Below, piece after piece: positions 34,758 to 43,862 of a DNA stretch of 64,000 bases. Each line of letters opens with the position of its first letter. Positions within the stretch are counted from its first letter, which is position 1. The notes beneath the pieces were generated by a model. The model was given only the letters and a program-made list of their open reading frames with translations, was not told where the DNA came from and made no database searches. The translations under genes were made by a program, and so were the position numbers. This stretch comes from Fodinibius sp036381435 (GTDB taxonomy: Bacteria; Bacteroidota; Rhodothermia; Balneolales; Balneolaceae): positions 1-64,000 of the forward strand of contig DASVCW010000004.1 of NCBI GenBank assembly GCA_036381435.1, written 5' to 3'.

Positions 34758-37127
34758 ATGATGTGGGCGGCAGTTAACAAGAGAGCTGATATGAATCAAA
34801 TAGCAAATCATCTGCACCGGGATGTAAAATCGATAGCCGTTATTGGAAACTATCTGCCCCGCAAGTGTGGTATCGCTACTTTCACCACTGACCTGGCAGG
34901 ATCTCTGTGCAAAGATAAAAGCATTAGCAGTTGTTTCACCGTTGCCATGAACGATCGCCCCGAAGGCTATGAATATCCCGATGTGGTCCAATATGAAATT
35001 GGCCGGGATCATTTGAATGAATATTCACGGGCGGCCGAATTTCTTAACCGGAAACAGCCGGATGTGGTATGCCTGCAGCATGAATTCGGTATTTTTGGCG
35101 GTAATTGCGGAGAACATATCCTGACTCTTATGAAGGAGCTGGAGATACCGATAGTGACTACCCTGCATACGGTATTGGTAGAACCGTCAAAAAAACAGAA
35201 AGAAATCATGAAACGCCTGAGTGAGCACTCTGCTCGCCTGGTGGTAATGAGCCGGAGTGCAGTACAGATTTTGCAAACTCTCTATGATATTCCGGGAGAA
35301 AAGATAGCATTTATTCCCCATGGAATCCCTGACATCCCTTTCGATCATACCCCTGCCGATAAAAAAAGACTGGGTTTGCAGGACCGGAAGGTGCTTCTGA
35401 CGTTCGGCTTGTTATCGGAAAATAAGGGCATTGAATATGTAATCCGTGGACTGCCCGAGGTGGTAAAAAAGTTTCCTGATATAATCTATATCGTACTTGG
35501 GGCCACCCACCCGGGAGTCCTTGAACATGAAGGAGAAAGGTACCGCAATTATTTGCAGGAGTTGGTTCAGGATCTGGGACTGGAGGAGCATGTTGTTTTT
35601 GAAAATCACTTTGTACCCTTCGAAGAGCTCTGCAGCTATTTATTGGCCTCTGATATTTACATCACTCCCTATAATAATGAGGAACAAATTACTTCAGGTA
35701 CCCTGGCGTATGCCTGTGGTGCAGGCAAAGCGGTAGTATCCACGCCTTATTGGTACGCTCAGGAGATGTTATCAGACGGGCGGGGCCGGCTGGTGCCTTT
35801 TAAAAATGCCGAAGCGATATCGGGTACACTCCTGAACCTGTTTGAGAATGAAGAGGATCTGAAGCATATGCAAAAACGGGCATATGATTTTAGCCGGAAT
35901 GCGGTTTGGAAGGAGGTGGCTTCTCAGTATGCCCGGCTGTTCCGGGAGGTAGTAGCGAATCAATATATAAATCCGCAACCAAGGAACTCCCACCGCCCAA
36001 GATATTTATTGAAAAAGGGAGGGAGCCTGCCCCCCTTTAAGATTGATCACCTGCTGGCACTAACAGATGATACAGGAATATTGCAGCATGCCAGCTATAA
36101 TATCCCCAACCGTCATCATGGCTACTGCACCGATGATAATGCCCGGGCGCTGCTGGTAGCCCAACAGGCTCTCCGGCTTGAAAATATTGCTCCGGAGGAT
36201 GCTGGAAAGCTGAAAGGCTTGTCAAACAGGTATCTTTCTTTTTTGGCCCATGCCTTTAATCCGGACAATGGAAGATTTCGCAACTTTATGAGCTATTCCC
36301 GGCAGTGGCTGGACCCGATGGGCTCAGAGGATGCTCATGGACGGGCTTTATGGGCACTGGGAGCTTCAGTGGCCTTTCCGAATAGAAGTTCCGATAAAAC
36401 TCTTGGTACCACCTTGTTTACACAGGGGCTGGATGCCGCTCAATCTTTCAAGTCTCCCCGCGCTATTGCCTTCACACTGATCGGGCTGTCCGGATATTTG
36501 AAGCGATATGCCGGTAACAGCGCGGCTCGTCGCACCGGTGAAAAATTATCTGAAAGGTTGTACCGGCAATTTGAGGCTCATAAAAAAGAGGAATGGCCGT
36601 GGCCGGAAGAAGTACTTACCTATTCCAATGCCAGGCTGCCTCATGCCCTGATTTTGGCGGGTGAGTTTTGTCGGCGGCGAGAGTTGACAACTATGGGGCT
36701 GAAGGCGTTAAAATGGCTTCTAAAGATACAAACCAAAGCGGGACATTTATCTCCGATTGGCAATAATGGGTGGTATCAACACAATGGCAGCAAAGCTCGT
36801 TTTGACCAGCAGCCTCTTGATGCGAATGCTTTAGTGGAGGCCTGTATCGCGGCCCATGAGGTAAGTGGAGAAGAATACTGGCGTGACTCGGCCGGGATCT
36901 GTTTCAACTGGTTTTTAGGACAAAATGACTTGAAATTACCTTTATATGATAGCCGGACCGGTGGCTGCCGGGACGGTCTGGAATACAACAAAGTCAATGA
37001 AAACCAGGGCGCCGAGTCCACCTTGGCGTGGCTGTTATCTTTGACGGCCATGCACCACCTAAAGGAAGAAAAAGAACCTGCCAATAACGAGCTTCATTTA
37101 AACTCATCGTACTCTAATCAAAGCTAA
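34758..37127 (+). CDS. GT4 glycosyltransferase fused to a C-terminal toroid-like domain
   Basis: 789 residues. The first ~400 are a GT-B glycosyltransferase of family GT4. They contain IGNYLPRKCGIATFTTDL at the start, LQHEFGIFGG near 112, FGLLSENKGIEYVIRGL near 217-233 and the C-terminal Rossmann segment ITPYNNEEQITSGTLAYACGAGKAV near 302-326. After a linker, residues ~425-770 form a helical repeat domain (DDTGILQHASYNIPNRHHGY, SRQWLDPMGSEDAHG, RLPHALILAGEF). This resembles alpha/alpha-toroid glycosidase-like regions and may act on or bind the glycan. The start could instead be the ATG at 34791. The next genes encode a GT4 enzyme and a GH130 enzyme, so it is part of one glycan pathway. Confidence 0.82.
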   Translation: MMWAAVNKRADMNQIANHLHRDVKSIAVIGNYLPRKCGIATFTTDLAGSLCKDKSISSCFTVAMNDRPEGYEYPDVVQYEIGRDHLNEYSRAAEFLNRKQPDVVCLQHEFGIFGGNCGEHILTLMKELEIPIVTTLHTVLVEPSKKQKEIMKRLSEHSARLVVMSRSAVQILQTLYDIPGEKIAFIPHGIPDIPFDHTPADKKRLGLQDRKVLLTFGLLSENKGIEYVIRGLPEVVKKFPDIIYIVLGATHPGVLEHEGERYRNYLQELVQDLGLEEHVVFENHFVPFEELCSYLLASDIYITPYNNEEQITSGTLAYACGAGKAVVSTPYWYAQEMLSDGRGRLVPFKNAEAISGTLLNLFENEEDLKHMQKRAYDFSRNAVWKEVASQYARLFREVVANQYINPQPRNSHRPRYLLKKGGSLPPFKIDHLLALTDDTGILQHASYNIPNRHHGYCTDDNARALLVAQQALRLENIAPEDAGKLKGLSNRYLSFLAHAFNPDNGRFRNFMSYSRQWLDPMGSEDAHGRALWALGASVAFPNRSSDKTLGTTLFTQGLDAAQSFKSPRAIAFTLIGLSGYLKRYAGNSAARRTGEKLSERLYRQFEAHKKEEWPWPEEVLTYSNARLPHALILAGEFCRRRELTTMGLKALKWLLKIQTKAGHLSPIGNNGWYQHNGSKARFDQQPLDANALVEACIAAHEVSGEEYWRDSAGICFNWFLGQNDLKLPLYDSRTGGCRDGLEYNKVNENQGAESTLAWLLSLTAMHHLKEEKEPANNELHLNSSYSNQS

Positions 37128-37464
37128 TAACCTAAGTTTCCACCGTAGCTATGCCTACGATAGAGATAAAGTAAAAGCATAAAACTATGCTGTATTTTAA
37201 AACAGAGAATCTTGGTCTTTTTCTTCAGTGTAGCCCCGAGAATTCGGGGCGATTTTTGTCCCCGATCTCGTCGGGAGAAAAAACACCTTAGAAAAAGTGC
37301 TCTTTCTTTTGGGTAGCCTGTCCTGAGCGAAGCCGAAGGATCTGCTTTGGGCAAGCAAAGAAAATGAACAGACAAAATGAAATGCCGGCAATGAATGCTA
37401 TTGAAGGCTTAAATCTTATTTCTACTGTAGGTACACCTTACAGTGGAATTCACTTTAAATAGAT
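37128..37464. repeat. Intergenic region with REP-like palindromes
   Basis: No gene here. It contains the perfect palindrome 'ccccgagaattcgggg' (about 37232-37247), a second hairpin 'cccgatctcgtcggg' (about 37261-37275) and the segment 'gtcctgagcgaagccgaagg' (about 37320-37339), a well-known dispersed repeat of Bacteroidota-type genomes. Short minus-strand frames across it are artefacts of the repeat. Confidence 0.6.
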
Positions 37465-38514
37465 ATGAAAATTGCAGTACTCTCAACGGTTGCCTGGCGC
37501 ACCCCCCCCCGTCATTACGGGCCCTGGGAAAGTGTGGCTTCGAATATAACGGAAGGTCTCGTAGAACGAGGTCATGACGTTACTTTATATGCCACCGGAG
37601 ACTCAGTTAGTCAGGCAAGGGTAAAATCGGTATGTCCCCGGGGTTATGAGGAGGACCCGGACATCATACCGAAAGTCTGGGAATCGCTGCATATTTCTCA
37701 GCTGTTTGAGGAAGCCGATCAGTACGATCTCATCCACAATCACTTTGATTTCCTCCCTCTCACTTACTCCGGGATGACCCGGACCCCCGTCATCACAACG
37801 ATTCACGGATTTTCCTCCCCCGGTATTTTGCCCGTCTATCGCAAGTATGACAGTAGCACCCATTACGTTTCTATCAGTGATGCTGACCGGGCTTCGGATT
37901 TGACTTATGAGGCTACGGTTCATCACGGTATCCAGTTAGAACAGTTTCAATTTGAGTCGCAGCCGGATGACTATCTTTTGTTTTTTGGCCGTATACATCC
38001 CGATAAGGGAGTGCGGGAGGCTATTGAAATTGCGCAATCCTGTAATAAGCGGCTCATTATCGCCGGTATCATACAGGATCAAACGTATTATGAGAAATTT
38101 GTAGCGCCGCAGCTGTCTCCCGGCCAAGTTGAGTATATCGGGAGTGTCGGTCCCTCAAAACGTAATCAACTGCTCGGAAAGGCTCAGGGTATGCTTCATC
38201 CCATTTTCTTTGATGAACCCTTCGGTCTTTCCGTGATTGAATCCATGGCCTGTGGAACGCCGGTCATTGCCTTTAACCGGGGCAGTATGCCGGAGCTAAT
38301 CAACCATGGCGAAAATGGATTTTTAGTATCTGATATCGAGCAGGCTATAGCAGCAGTGGGAGAGTTGAAAAATATTCGCCGGGAAGATTGCCGTACTCAC
38401 GTAGAAAATTATTTTATCGTAGATTATATGGTGGATAATTATGTTAAGGTGTATGAATCGGTATTAGAAAAAAAGAAAAAGAGAAATAAGAAGGCTTCTG
38501 CTTATGTCCAGTGA
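37465..38514 (+). CDS. GT4 glycosyltransferase
   Basis: 349 residues, GT-B fold of family GT4. The acceptor domain starts MKIAVLSTVAWRTPPRHYGP and contains DLIHNHFDFLPL near 91. The donor domain contains FFGRIHPDKGVREAIEIA near 173-190 and the E-x7-E signature HPIFFDEPFGLSVIESMACGTPVIA near 246-270, which binds the nucleotide-sugar. It overlaps the following GH130 gene by 11 bases and so is translationally coupled to it. The sugar transferred is not evident; mannose or glucose is typical beside GH130 genes. Confidence 0.9.
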   Translation: MKIAVLSTVAWRTPPRHYGPWESVASNITEGLVERGHDVTLYATGDSVSQARVKSVCPRGYEEDPDIIPKVWESLHISQLFEEADQYDLIHNHFDFLPLTYSGMTRTPVITTIHGFSSPGILPVYRKYDSSTHYVSISDADRASDLTYEATVHHGIQLEQFQFESQPDDYLLFFGRIHPDKGVREAIEIAQSCNKRLIIAGIIQDQTYYEKFVAPQLSPGQVEYIGSVGPSKRNQLLGKAQGMLHPIFFDEPFGLSVIESMACGTPVIAFNRGSMPELINHGENGFLVSDIEQAIAAVGELKNIRREDCRTHVENYFIVDYMVDNYVKVYESVLEKKKKRNKKASAYVQ

Positions 38515-39988
38515 ACTTCAGACAAAAACATTAGACGTCCGCCGTCAGGATCAGGTTATTGAACGGGACGAATCACGGGTGATTTGTCGTCCCTTATTAC
38601 ATGGGGGAGATCCCACTCGTATAAAAAATATTGTTCAACGTATTTTTCAGCTTGACGAGCAGCAAACAGAGCAAATGCTTGAGGAGGTCTTGAATAATTT
38701 TATATCGCGCCATAAGAATATCCGGGAGATCTTTAATTATCATTTTCAGAAAGTGCAAAGCTTCCTTCCGGCAATACAGAATTCATCTATAAGTGAAAGC
38801 AGGAAACAATTAATCGGAGCATATTTTACGATGGAATATACCATCGAGTCAGCTGCTCTTTTTAATCCCTCTATTGTTCCTCACCCGGATCAGGCAGGAG
38901 TAGAGGAAGGTTGCAAGCGTTTTGTGATGAGTTTTCGTGCCGTGGGGGAAGGACATATCTCTTCCCTGGTATTTCGTAGTGGTATCATTGAAAAGAATGG
39001 TGATCTGTCTTTTGATCCTGAGAGTCCATATGCCAACACCCCCGTCCAGTTAAACCCTGACTATGACCGGCACCTGTTTCAGTTAAAGCTGGATGAAATG
39101 GGTAAAAACAATGAAATCTCTACTCATATCCTTTCCCGGTTGCCGGAGATATTTAACCTGGAGGAACTGAAAGAGGAAATTAACTACTTAAGTGAAAACC
39201 CGCTTTTTTACAAAGAGCGGCAACTGAGGTGTTTCCATAATATGTTGCGGTTGGCTGATTCCAATTATCAGGTGGAATTCCCGGAGAATAGTGAAATTTC
39301 AGAACGGGTTATTTTCCCGGTTTCAGAAGAAGAAAGCGGGGGCATTGAAGATGCACGGTTTGTGGAATTTAAGGAGGAGGACGGAGGAACCATTTATTAT
39401 GGCACCTATACCGCCTATGATGGTAATTCCATTTTGCCTCAAATGATCGAAACCCGCGATTTTCGGAAGTTCAGGGTGCGCACGCTAAATGGAAATGCAG
39501 TTCGCAATAAAGGGATGGCTTTATTCCCGCGAAAGATAAAAGGAAAATACGTGATGCTTTCCCGACAGGACGGGGAGAATAATCACATTATGTTCTCTGA
39601 TAAAATCTATTTTTGGCAACAGTCCAAAATAATCCAACGCCCCCGGAAATACTGGGAGTATATTCAACTCGGTAATTGCGGCTCGCCGGTGGAAACCGAC
39701 GAAGGATGGTTAGTACTTACTCATGGAGTGGGACCGGTCCGCACTTATTCAATCGGTGCCATTTTGCTAGATTTGGAAGATCCGTCCCGGGTTATTGGCC
39801 ATCTGGAGGAACCTTTGCTGAGCGCCGAGGAGCATGAGCGTTCGGGATATGTTCCGAATGTAGTTTATACCTGCGGAACGATCATTCATCATGACCGGCT
39901 TATTATTCCCTATGCGGTAGCGGATACGCAACCGGCCCTTGCCAGTGTACCGGTGGATGATCTGATTGATGCTATGACCAGAATGTAA
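38504..39988 (+). CDS. GH130 glycosidase/phosphorylase
   Basis: 494 residues, five-bladed beta-propeller of family GH130. Recognisable pieces are SFRAVGEGHISSLVFRSG near 147-164, ESGGIEDARFVEF near 280-292 (catalytic aspartate region), GMALFPRKIKGKYVMLSRQDGEN near 339-361, GNCGSPVETDEGWLVLTHGVG near 390-410 and SGYVPNVVYTCG near 446-457. GH130 enzymes cleave or phosphorolyse beta-mannosides. The long N-terminal extension (about 1-130) is typical of a GH130 subgroup found with glycosyltransferases. It forms an operon with the upstream GT4 genes and ends just before a strong bidirectional hairpin. Confidence 0.9.
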   Translation: MSSELQTKTLDVRRQDQVIERDESRVICRPLLHGGDPTRIKNIVQRIFQLDEQQTEQMLEEVLNNFISRHKNIREIFNYHFQKVQSFLPAIQNSSISESRKQLIGAYFTMEYTIESAALFNPSIVPHPDQAGVEEGCKRFVMSFRAVGEGHISSLVFRSGIIEKNGDLSFDPESPYANTPVQLNPDYDRHLFQLKLDEMGKNNEISTHILSRLPEIFNLEELKEEINYLSENPLFYKERQLRCFHNMLRLADSNYQVEFPENSEISERVIFPVSEEESGGIEDARFVEFKEEDGGTIYYGTYTAYDGNSILPQMIETRDFRKFRVRTLNGNAVRNKGMALFPRKIKGKYVMLSRQDGENNHIMFSDKIYFWQQSKIIQRPRKYWEYIQLGNCGSPVETDEGWLVLTHGVGPVRTYSIGAILLDLEDPSRVIGHLEEPLLSAEEHERSGYVPNVVYTCGTIIHHDRLIIPYAVADTQPALASVPVDDLIDAMTRM

Positions 39989-40008
39989 GGAAGGGGAGGA
40001 GGTGAAAA

Positions 40009-40041
40009 AGGTGTCAGGCACTTGCCAAATGCCTGACACCT
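40009..40041. terminator. Strong bidirectional hairpin between convergent genes
   Basis: A perfect 12-bp stem, 'aggtgtcaggca' (40009-40020) and 'tgcctgacacct' (40030-40041), with a 9-base loop. It lies between the convergent stop codons of the GH130 gene (39988) and the lipoprotein gene (40061). No U-tract follows on either side, so it may also be a REP-type element. Confidence 0.6.
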
Positions 40042-40060
40042 GACGATCATTCGGCCCCCG

Positions 40061-41119
40061 TCATTCATTCCCGGGTATTTCATAAAGAAAGATATCCCAA
40101 TTACCATTACGGTTATCTTCCCAAACGATATAATTACCGTAAAGAGAGGGATTTCTCTGATCAGATGAATCCGTTGTAAGTTGGGTTTCGGTTTGGGTTT
40201 CTAAATTATAGAGAAAGATATCATCATTTCCGTTGCGGGTATCTACCCAAACAATATAGTTACCGGAGATAAGCGGCGATCGTTGTTCGGCAGAATTCGA
40301 GGTAATTTGTGTCTCCGTGTTAGTAGCCAGATCATACAAAAAGATATCATTATTGCCATTGCGATCGTCTTGCCAGACTATGTGATCCCCATCGATATCC
40401 GGATAAGCCACGCTGCCTCCATCCAAAAGATATTCACAGTCTTCTGTTTGTCCACTCAAATCACAAAGCCACAGGCTCGATGTATCATCTAAATCGTATC
40501 CTGTTATGGCTAACCGGTCACCTGATATACCATATCCTCCATCACCGGGACCGGTGATTTCAATAGAAAAGGTGGTGTCTTCAGAAACTACATATACCGA
40601 ATATAACCAAGGCTGAAACCCTCGATGCCAAATAACATAATCTCCGGTAATTTCAGGGTTATTATCATTGTAAGGTTCAGCGGTATTGCTAAGTTGTACT
40701 TCCTGCATATCAGCTAAATCAAGGAAAAAGATGTCCTGCCCGCTTTCAACTCGTTCATCTACCCATACGATCTGTCCGTTTGAAACATTCGGATCAAACT
40801 GATCACTGGGATCAGAGGTGATGCGCGTTTCTGTTCCTGTTTTTAAGCAATAGGTATAAATATCAGAATTGCCGTTACGATTATCATCATATACCACGCG
40901 ATCTACAGAAAAATCCGGATTTGTCTGGTCGGCCGGATCTGATGTTACTTGTATAATATCGCCCGGGTTGATAGTATTTAAGGTAAGCTTGACATTTGGT
41001 TCCGGCTCTGAAGTATCTTCTATCGGATTGGTTGCCGAATCACATCCCGCAAGTCCGATTAAAATTATCGTTGAAATCAGTACACACCAAACAGAACTCC
41101 GAGAAAAATTAGTTTTCAT
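40061..41119 (-). CDS. Outer-surface lipoprotein with TolB-like beta-propeller repeats
   Basis: 352 residues. An N-terminal signal with lipobox LIGLAGC (lipidated C about residue 26) is followed by an acidic linker. About six repeats of a ~45-residue blade follow, with the pattern G-x-x-IVW-x-D-x-RNGNxDIF-LYxLxTxTExQIT (for example near 60-105, 240-285, 285-330). This is a TolB/WD40-like propeller. The near-identical last three blades suggest recent internal duplication. It is likely exported and anchored in the outer membrane, with a binding role. It is convergent with the GH130 gene but not clearly linked to it in function. Confidence 0.82.
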   Translation of the reverse strand: MKTNFSRSSVWCVLISTIILIGLAGCDSATNPIEDTSEPEPNVKLTLNTINPGDIIQVTSDPADQTNPDFSVDRVVYDDNRNGNSDIYTYCLKTGTETRITSDPSDQFDPNVSNGQIVWVDERVESGQDIFFLDLADMQEVQLSNTAEPYNDNNPEITGDYVIWHRGFQPWLYSVYVVSEDTTFSIEITGPGDGGYGISGDRLAITGYDLDDTSSLWLCDLSGQTEDCEYLLDGGSVAYPDIDGDHIVWQDDRNGNNDIFLYDLATNTETQITSNSAEQRSPLISGNYIVWVDTRNGNDDIFLYNLETQTETQLTTDSSDQRNPSLYGNYIVWEDNRNGNWDIFLYEIPGNE

Positions 41120-41441
41120 AATAATACCCTCTTGTTTTTTAATGAATGTTTATACCTTACCTTAATGATGAAAGGCGTCACTTGATGGCCCCTTTATTCT
41201 CTCCTTTTTGAATATAATAAACTTAAAAGCGGCAGGATGTGGATAAATCTTTGTAAAAGGAGTAAGAAAATGGGAGAGGGAGTGAGGTTTTATGGTTTCA
41301 AACTGGTTAGAAATAGATGGTAAAACCACAATATTTAGAATTTTTTTCTTAGCACCTCGAATTCAGTTCTTTAATATTTTCAATTTTATCTTATTTTAAA
41401 TTCGTCACTATTTCTGGGTAAATTTCGGGGTACAATCTTTT
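41120..41441. promoter_or_regulatory. Divergent intergenic region, likely promoter of hsd locus 2
   Basis: This 320 bp gap lies between the divergent lipoprotein gene and the second hsdM. It is AT-rich with no open frame of interest and must contain both promoters. I cannot assign -35/-10 boxes or an operator with confidence. Confidence 0.4.
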
Positions 41442-43862
41442 ATGGCTATCAAAAAAAGTGAGCTCTACAGTTCCATCTGGAAGAGCTGTGATGAGCTAAG
41501 GGGTGGTATGGATGCTTCTCAGTACAAAGATTATGTGCTGACACTGCTCTTTCTGAAATATGTATCCGATAAGTACGCCAGACAGAAATACGCCCTGCTG
41601 AAGATTCCCGAAGGTTCAAGCTTTGATGATATGGTGGCTTTGAAAGGGAAGTCGGATATCGGCGACCGGATCAACAAACATATTATTGCGCCTATTGCCG
41701 AAGCCAACGGACTGAAAGGGGTGATTGACCAGACCGATTTTAATGATGATGAGAAGCTGGGCAGCGGCAAGGAAAAGGTAGATCGCCTTACCAAACTGAT
41801 TGGTATTTTTCAGGATTCCTCCCTCGATTTTGCCGATAACCGGGCTGGTGGTGATGATATTTTGGGTGATGCTTACGAATACCTGATGCGACACTTTGCT
41901 ACTGAGTCGGGTAAGAGTAAAGGCCAATTTTATACGCCGGCTGAAGTTTCGCGTATCCTTTCTAAAGTCATTGGCGTTGAAAATGCTGACAGACCTGCAC
42001 AAACCGTTTATGATCCTACTTGCGGTTCCGGATCGCTCCTTCTGAAAGTAGTGGATGAAGCGGATGTTGACCTGACGATTTACGGGCAGGAGATGGATAA
42101 TGCTACCTCAGCATTGGCGAAAATGAATATGGTATTGCACAACAGAGCTGATGCAGTGCATGACATTGTAAAAGGCAATACGCTCTCTTCTCCGAAGTTT
42201 ACCCAAGCGGATGGTTCTTTAGAACGCTTTGATTTTGTGGTAGCCAATCCGCCTTTTTCCTATAAGGCATGGACGAATGGCCTTGACCCTGAAAATGATC
42301 CCTTTAACCGTTTTGATGGTTTCGGTATCCCACCTACCAGTAATGGCGATTATACTTTTCTGCTGCATATCGTCAAATCATTAAAGAATACCGGAAAAGC
42401 AGCTGTTATTTTACCGCACGGGGTGCTGTTTCGGGGCAATGCCGAGGCCAGAATAAGAGAGAATATTGTAGATCGCGGTTATATTAAAGGAGTGATTGGA
42501 CTTCCCACCAACCTGTTTTATGGAACTGGCATCCCCGCCTGTGTGCTGGTATTGGACAAGGAAGAAGCGCATGAGCGCGAAGGCATTTTTATGATTGATG
42601 CCAGTGGGGGCTATAAGAAGGACGGCAATAAAAATCGTTTGCGGGAGCGGGACATCCATAAGATAGTGGACTATTTTCGCAGTCAAACGGAGACCGAAGG
42701 GTATGCCCGAATGGTTCCCTTTGAGGAGATTCGTGATAATGAATACAACCTGAACATTCCACGCTATATTGATACTACTGAAGAGGAGGGTATACAGGAT
42801 CTGGAAGCTCATTTGAAAGGCGGCATTCCTAAACGAGATATTGAGGGGCTGGAACGGTTCTGGAAGGTCTATCCCGGTTTGAAGCAGGAGCTTTTTGAAC
42901 CGCTAAGGGAAGGCTATTGCGAGATCAATGTGGAGAAGGATAACATCAAGGAATTCATCTTTTCTCATTCAGAGTTCGTCCTTTATGGCAAAGAGTTGAA
43001 TACTGTTTTTGAAGGCTGGAAGGCAAAGCATTATGATGATTTAAAAAGTATTTCCAAAGACACTCGTCCTAAAGCCTTTATTGGGGAGCTTTCCGAAAGT
43101 CTGTTGAATGCCTATTCGGGCAAGGACCTGATTGACAAATACGACATCTACCAGCATCTGATGGATTATTGGTCCGAAACGATGAAGGATGATCTGTATA
43201 TGATTGTGGAAGACGGCTGGAAGGCTACTTTGGAGCCTGTGCGAAGCAAAAACGGCAAGATTAAAAAGGGACAGTTTGACTGCGAGCTGGTGCCCAAGCC
43301 GCTGATAATTGACCGATATTTTGGGGAGGAGCAGGCGGAAATTGAAGAACTCCGGCAAAAGCAGGAAGAGGCTTCTCAAATGATGGACGAACTGGAGCAA
43401 GAACACACCGGCGAAGAGGGCTTGCTGAGTGAGGCCATGAGTGATGCGGGGAATGTAACCAAAACCAATTTGAATAAGCGGCTTAAAGAAACCAAAGAGG
43501 AGCCGGAGTTTGCCGAAGAATATGAAGTGCTAAACATCTACAAAAAGGCCTATGACGCGGAATCTAAAGCCAAAAAAGCAGTGAAAAAGGCGGAGAAGGA
43601 ACTGGATAAAAAAGTGATCGCCAAATACCCGGAGCTAAGCGAGGAGGAAGTAAAAAGTCTGGTAGTGGACGACAAATGGCTTCCGTCTATTAAGCAGCAA
43701 ATTGATGATGAGGTTGAAGCAATCTCCCGAAGCCTCACTCAGCGACTTAAAGAGTTGACTGAATGTTACGAAAAAGCGGTTACTGAAATTGACGCTGAAG
43801 TGGAAGCATTGGAAGAGAAAGTAAACGGGCATTTGGAAGCGATGGAGATTGTATGGAAGTAG
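41442..43862 (+). CDS. hsdM: Type I restriction-modification DNA methyltransferase subunit, system 2
   Basis: 806 residues, much longer than the 514-residue HsdM of system 1. The N-terminal helical domain (ELYSSIWKSCDELRGGMD) is followed by the methylase core, with SAM motif YDPTCGSGSL near 188-197 and catalytic motif NPPF near 268-271. After about residue 480 there is a long extra region rich in E, K and coiled coil (about 620-800), which may hold the HsdR or HsdS partner. Its stop overlaps the hsdS start by ten bases. It belongs to a different type I subfamily than system 1, so the two loci are not recent duplicates. Confidence 0.95.
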   Translation: MAIKKSELYSSIWKSCDELRGGMDASQYKDYVLTLLFLKYVSDKYARQKYALLKIPEGSSFDDMVALKGKSDIGDRINKHIIAPIAEANGLKGVIDQTDFNDDEKLGSGKEKVDRLTKLIGIFQDSSLDFADNRAGGDDILGDAYEYLMRHFATESGKSKGQFYTPAEVSRILSKVIGVENADRPAQTVYDPTCGSGSLLLKVVDEADVDLTIYGQEMDNATSALAKMNMVLHNRADAVHDIVKGNTLSSPKFTQADGSLERFDFVVANPPFSYKAWTNGLDPENDPFNRFDGFGIPPTSNGDYTFLLHIVKSLKNTGKAAVILPHGVLFRGNAEARIRENIVDRGYIKGVIGLPTNLFYGTGIPACVLVLDKEEAHEREGIFMIDASGGYKKDGNKNRLRERDIHKIVDYFRSQTETEGYARMVPFEEIRDNEYNLNIPRYIDTTEEEGIQDLEAHLKGGIPKRDIEGLERFWKVYPGLKQELFEPLREGYCEINVEKDNIKEFIFSHSEFVLYGKELNTVFEGWKAKHYDDLKSISKDTRPKAFIGELSESLLNAYSGKDLIDKYDIYQHLMDYWSETMKDDLYMIVEDGWKATLEPVRSKNGKIKKGQFDCELVPKPLIIDRYFGEEQAEIEELRQKQEEASQMMDELEQEHTGEEGLLSEAMSDAGNVTKTNLNKRLKETKEEPEFAEEYEVLNIYKKAYDAESKAKKAVKKAEKELDKKVIAKYPELSEEEVKSLVVDDKWLPSIKQQIDDEVEAISRSLTQRLKELTECYEKAVTEIDAEVEALEEKVNGHLEAMEIVWK

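Noticed and set aside
37197..37391. Minus-strand frames containing PSASLRTG-like text
   Set aside because: This is the well-known false translation of the 'cctgagcgaagccgaagg' dispersed repeat, not a gene.
40009..40041. Perfect 12-bp inverted repeat considered as an attC or attachment site
   Set aside because: It lacks the attC core boxes and lies between convergent genes where a terminator is expected.
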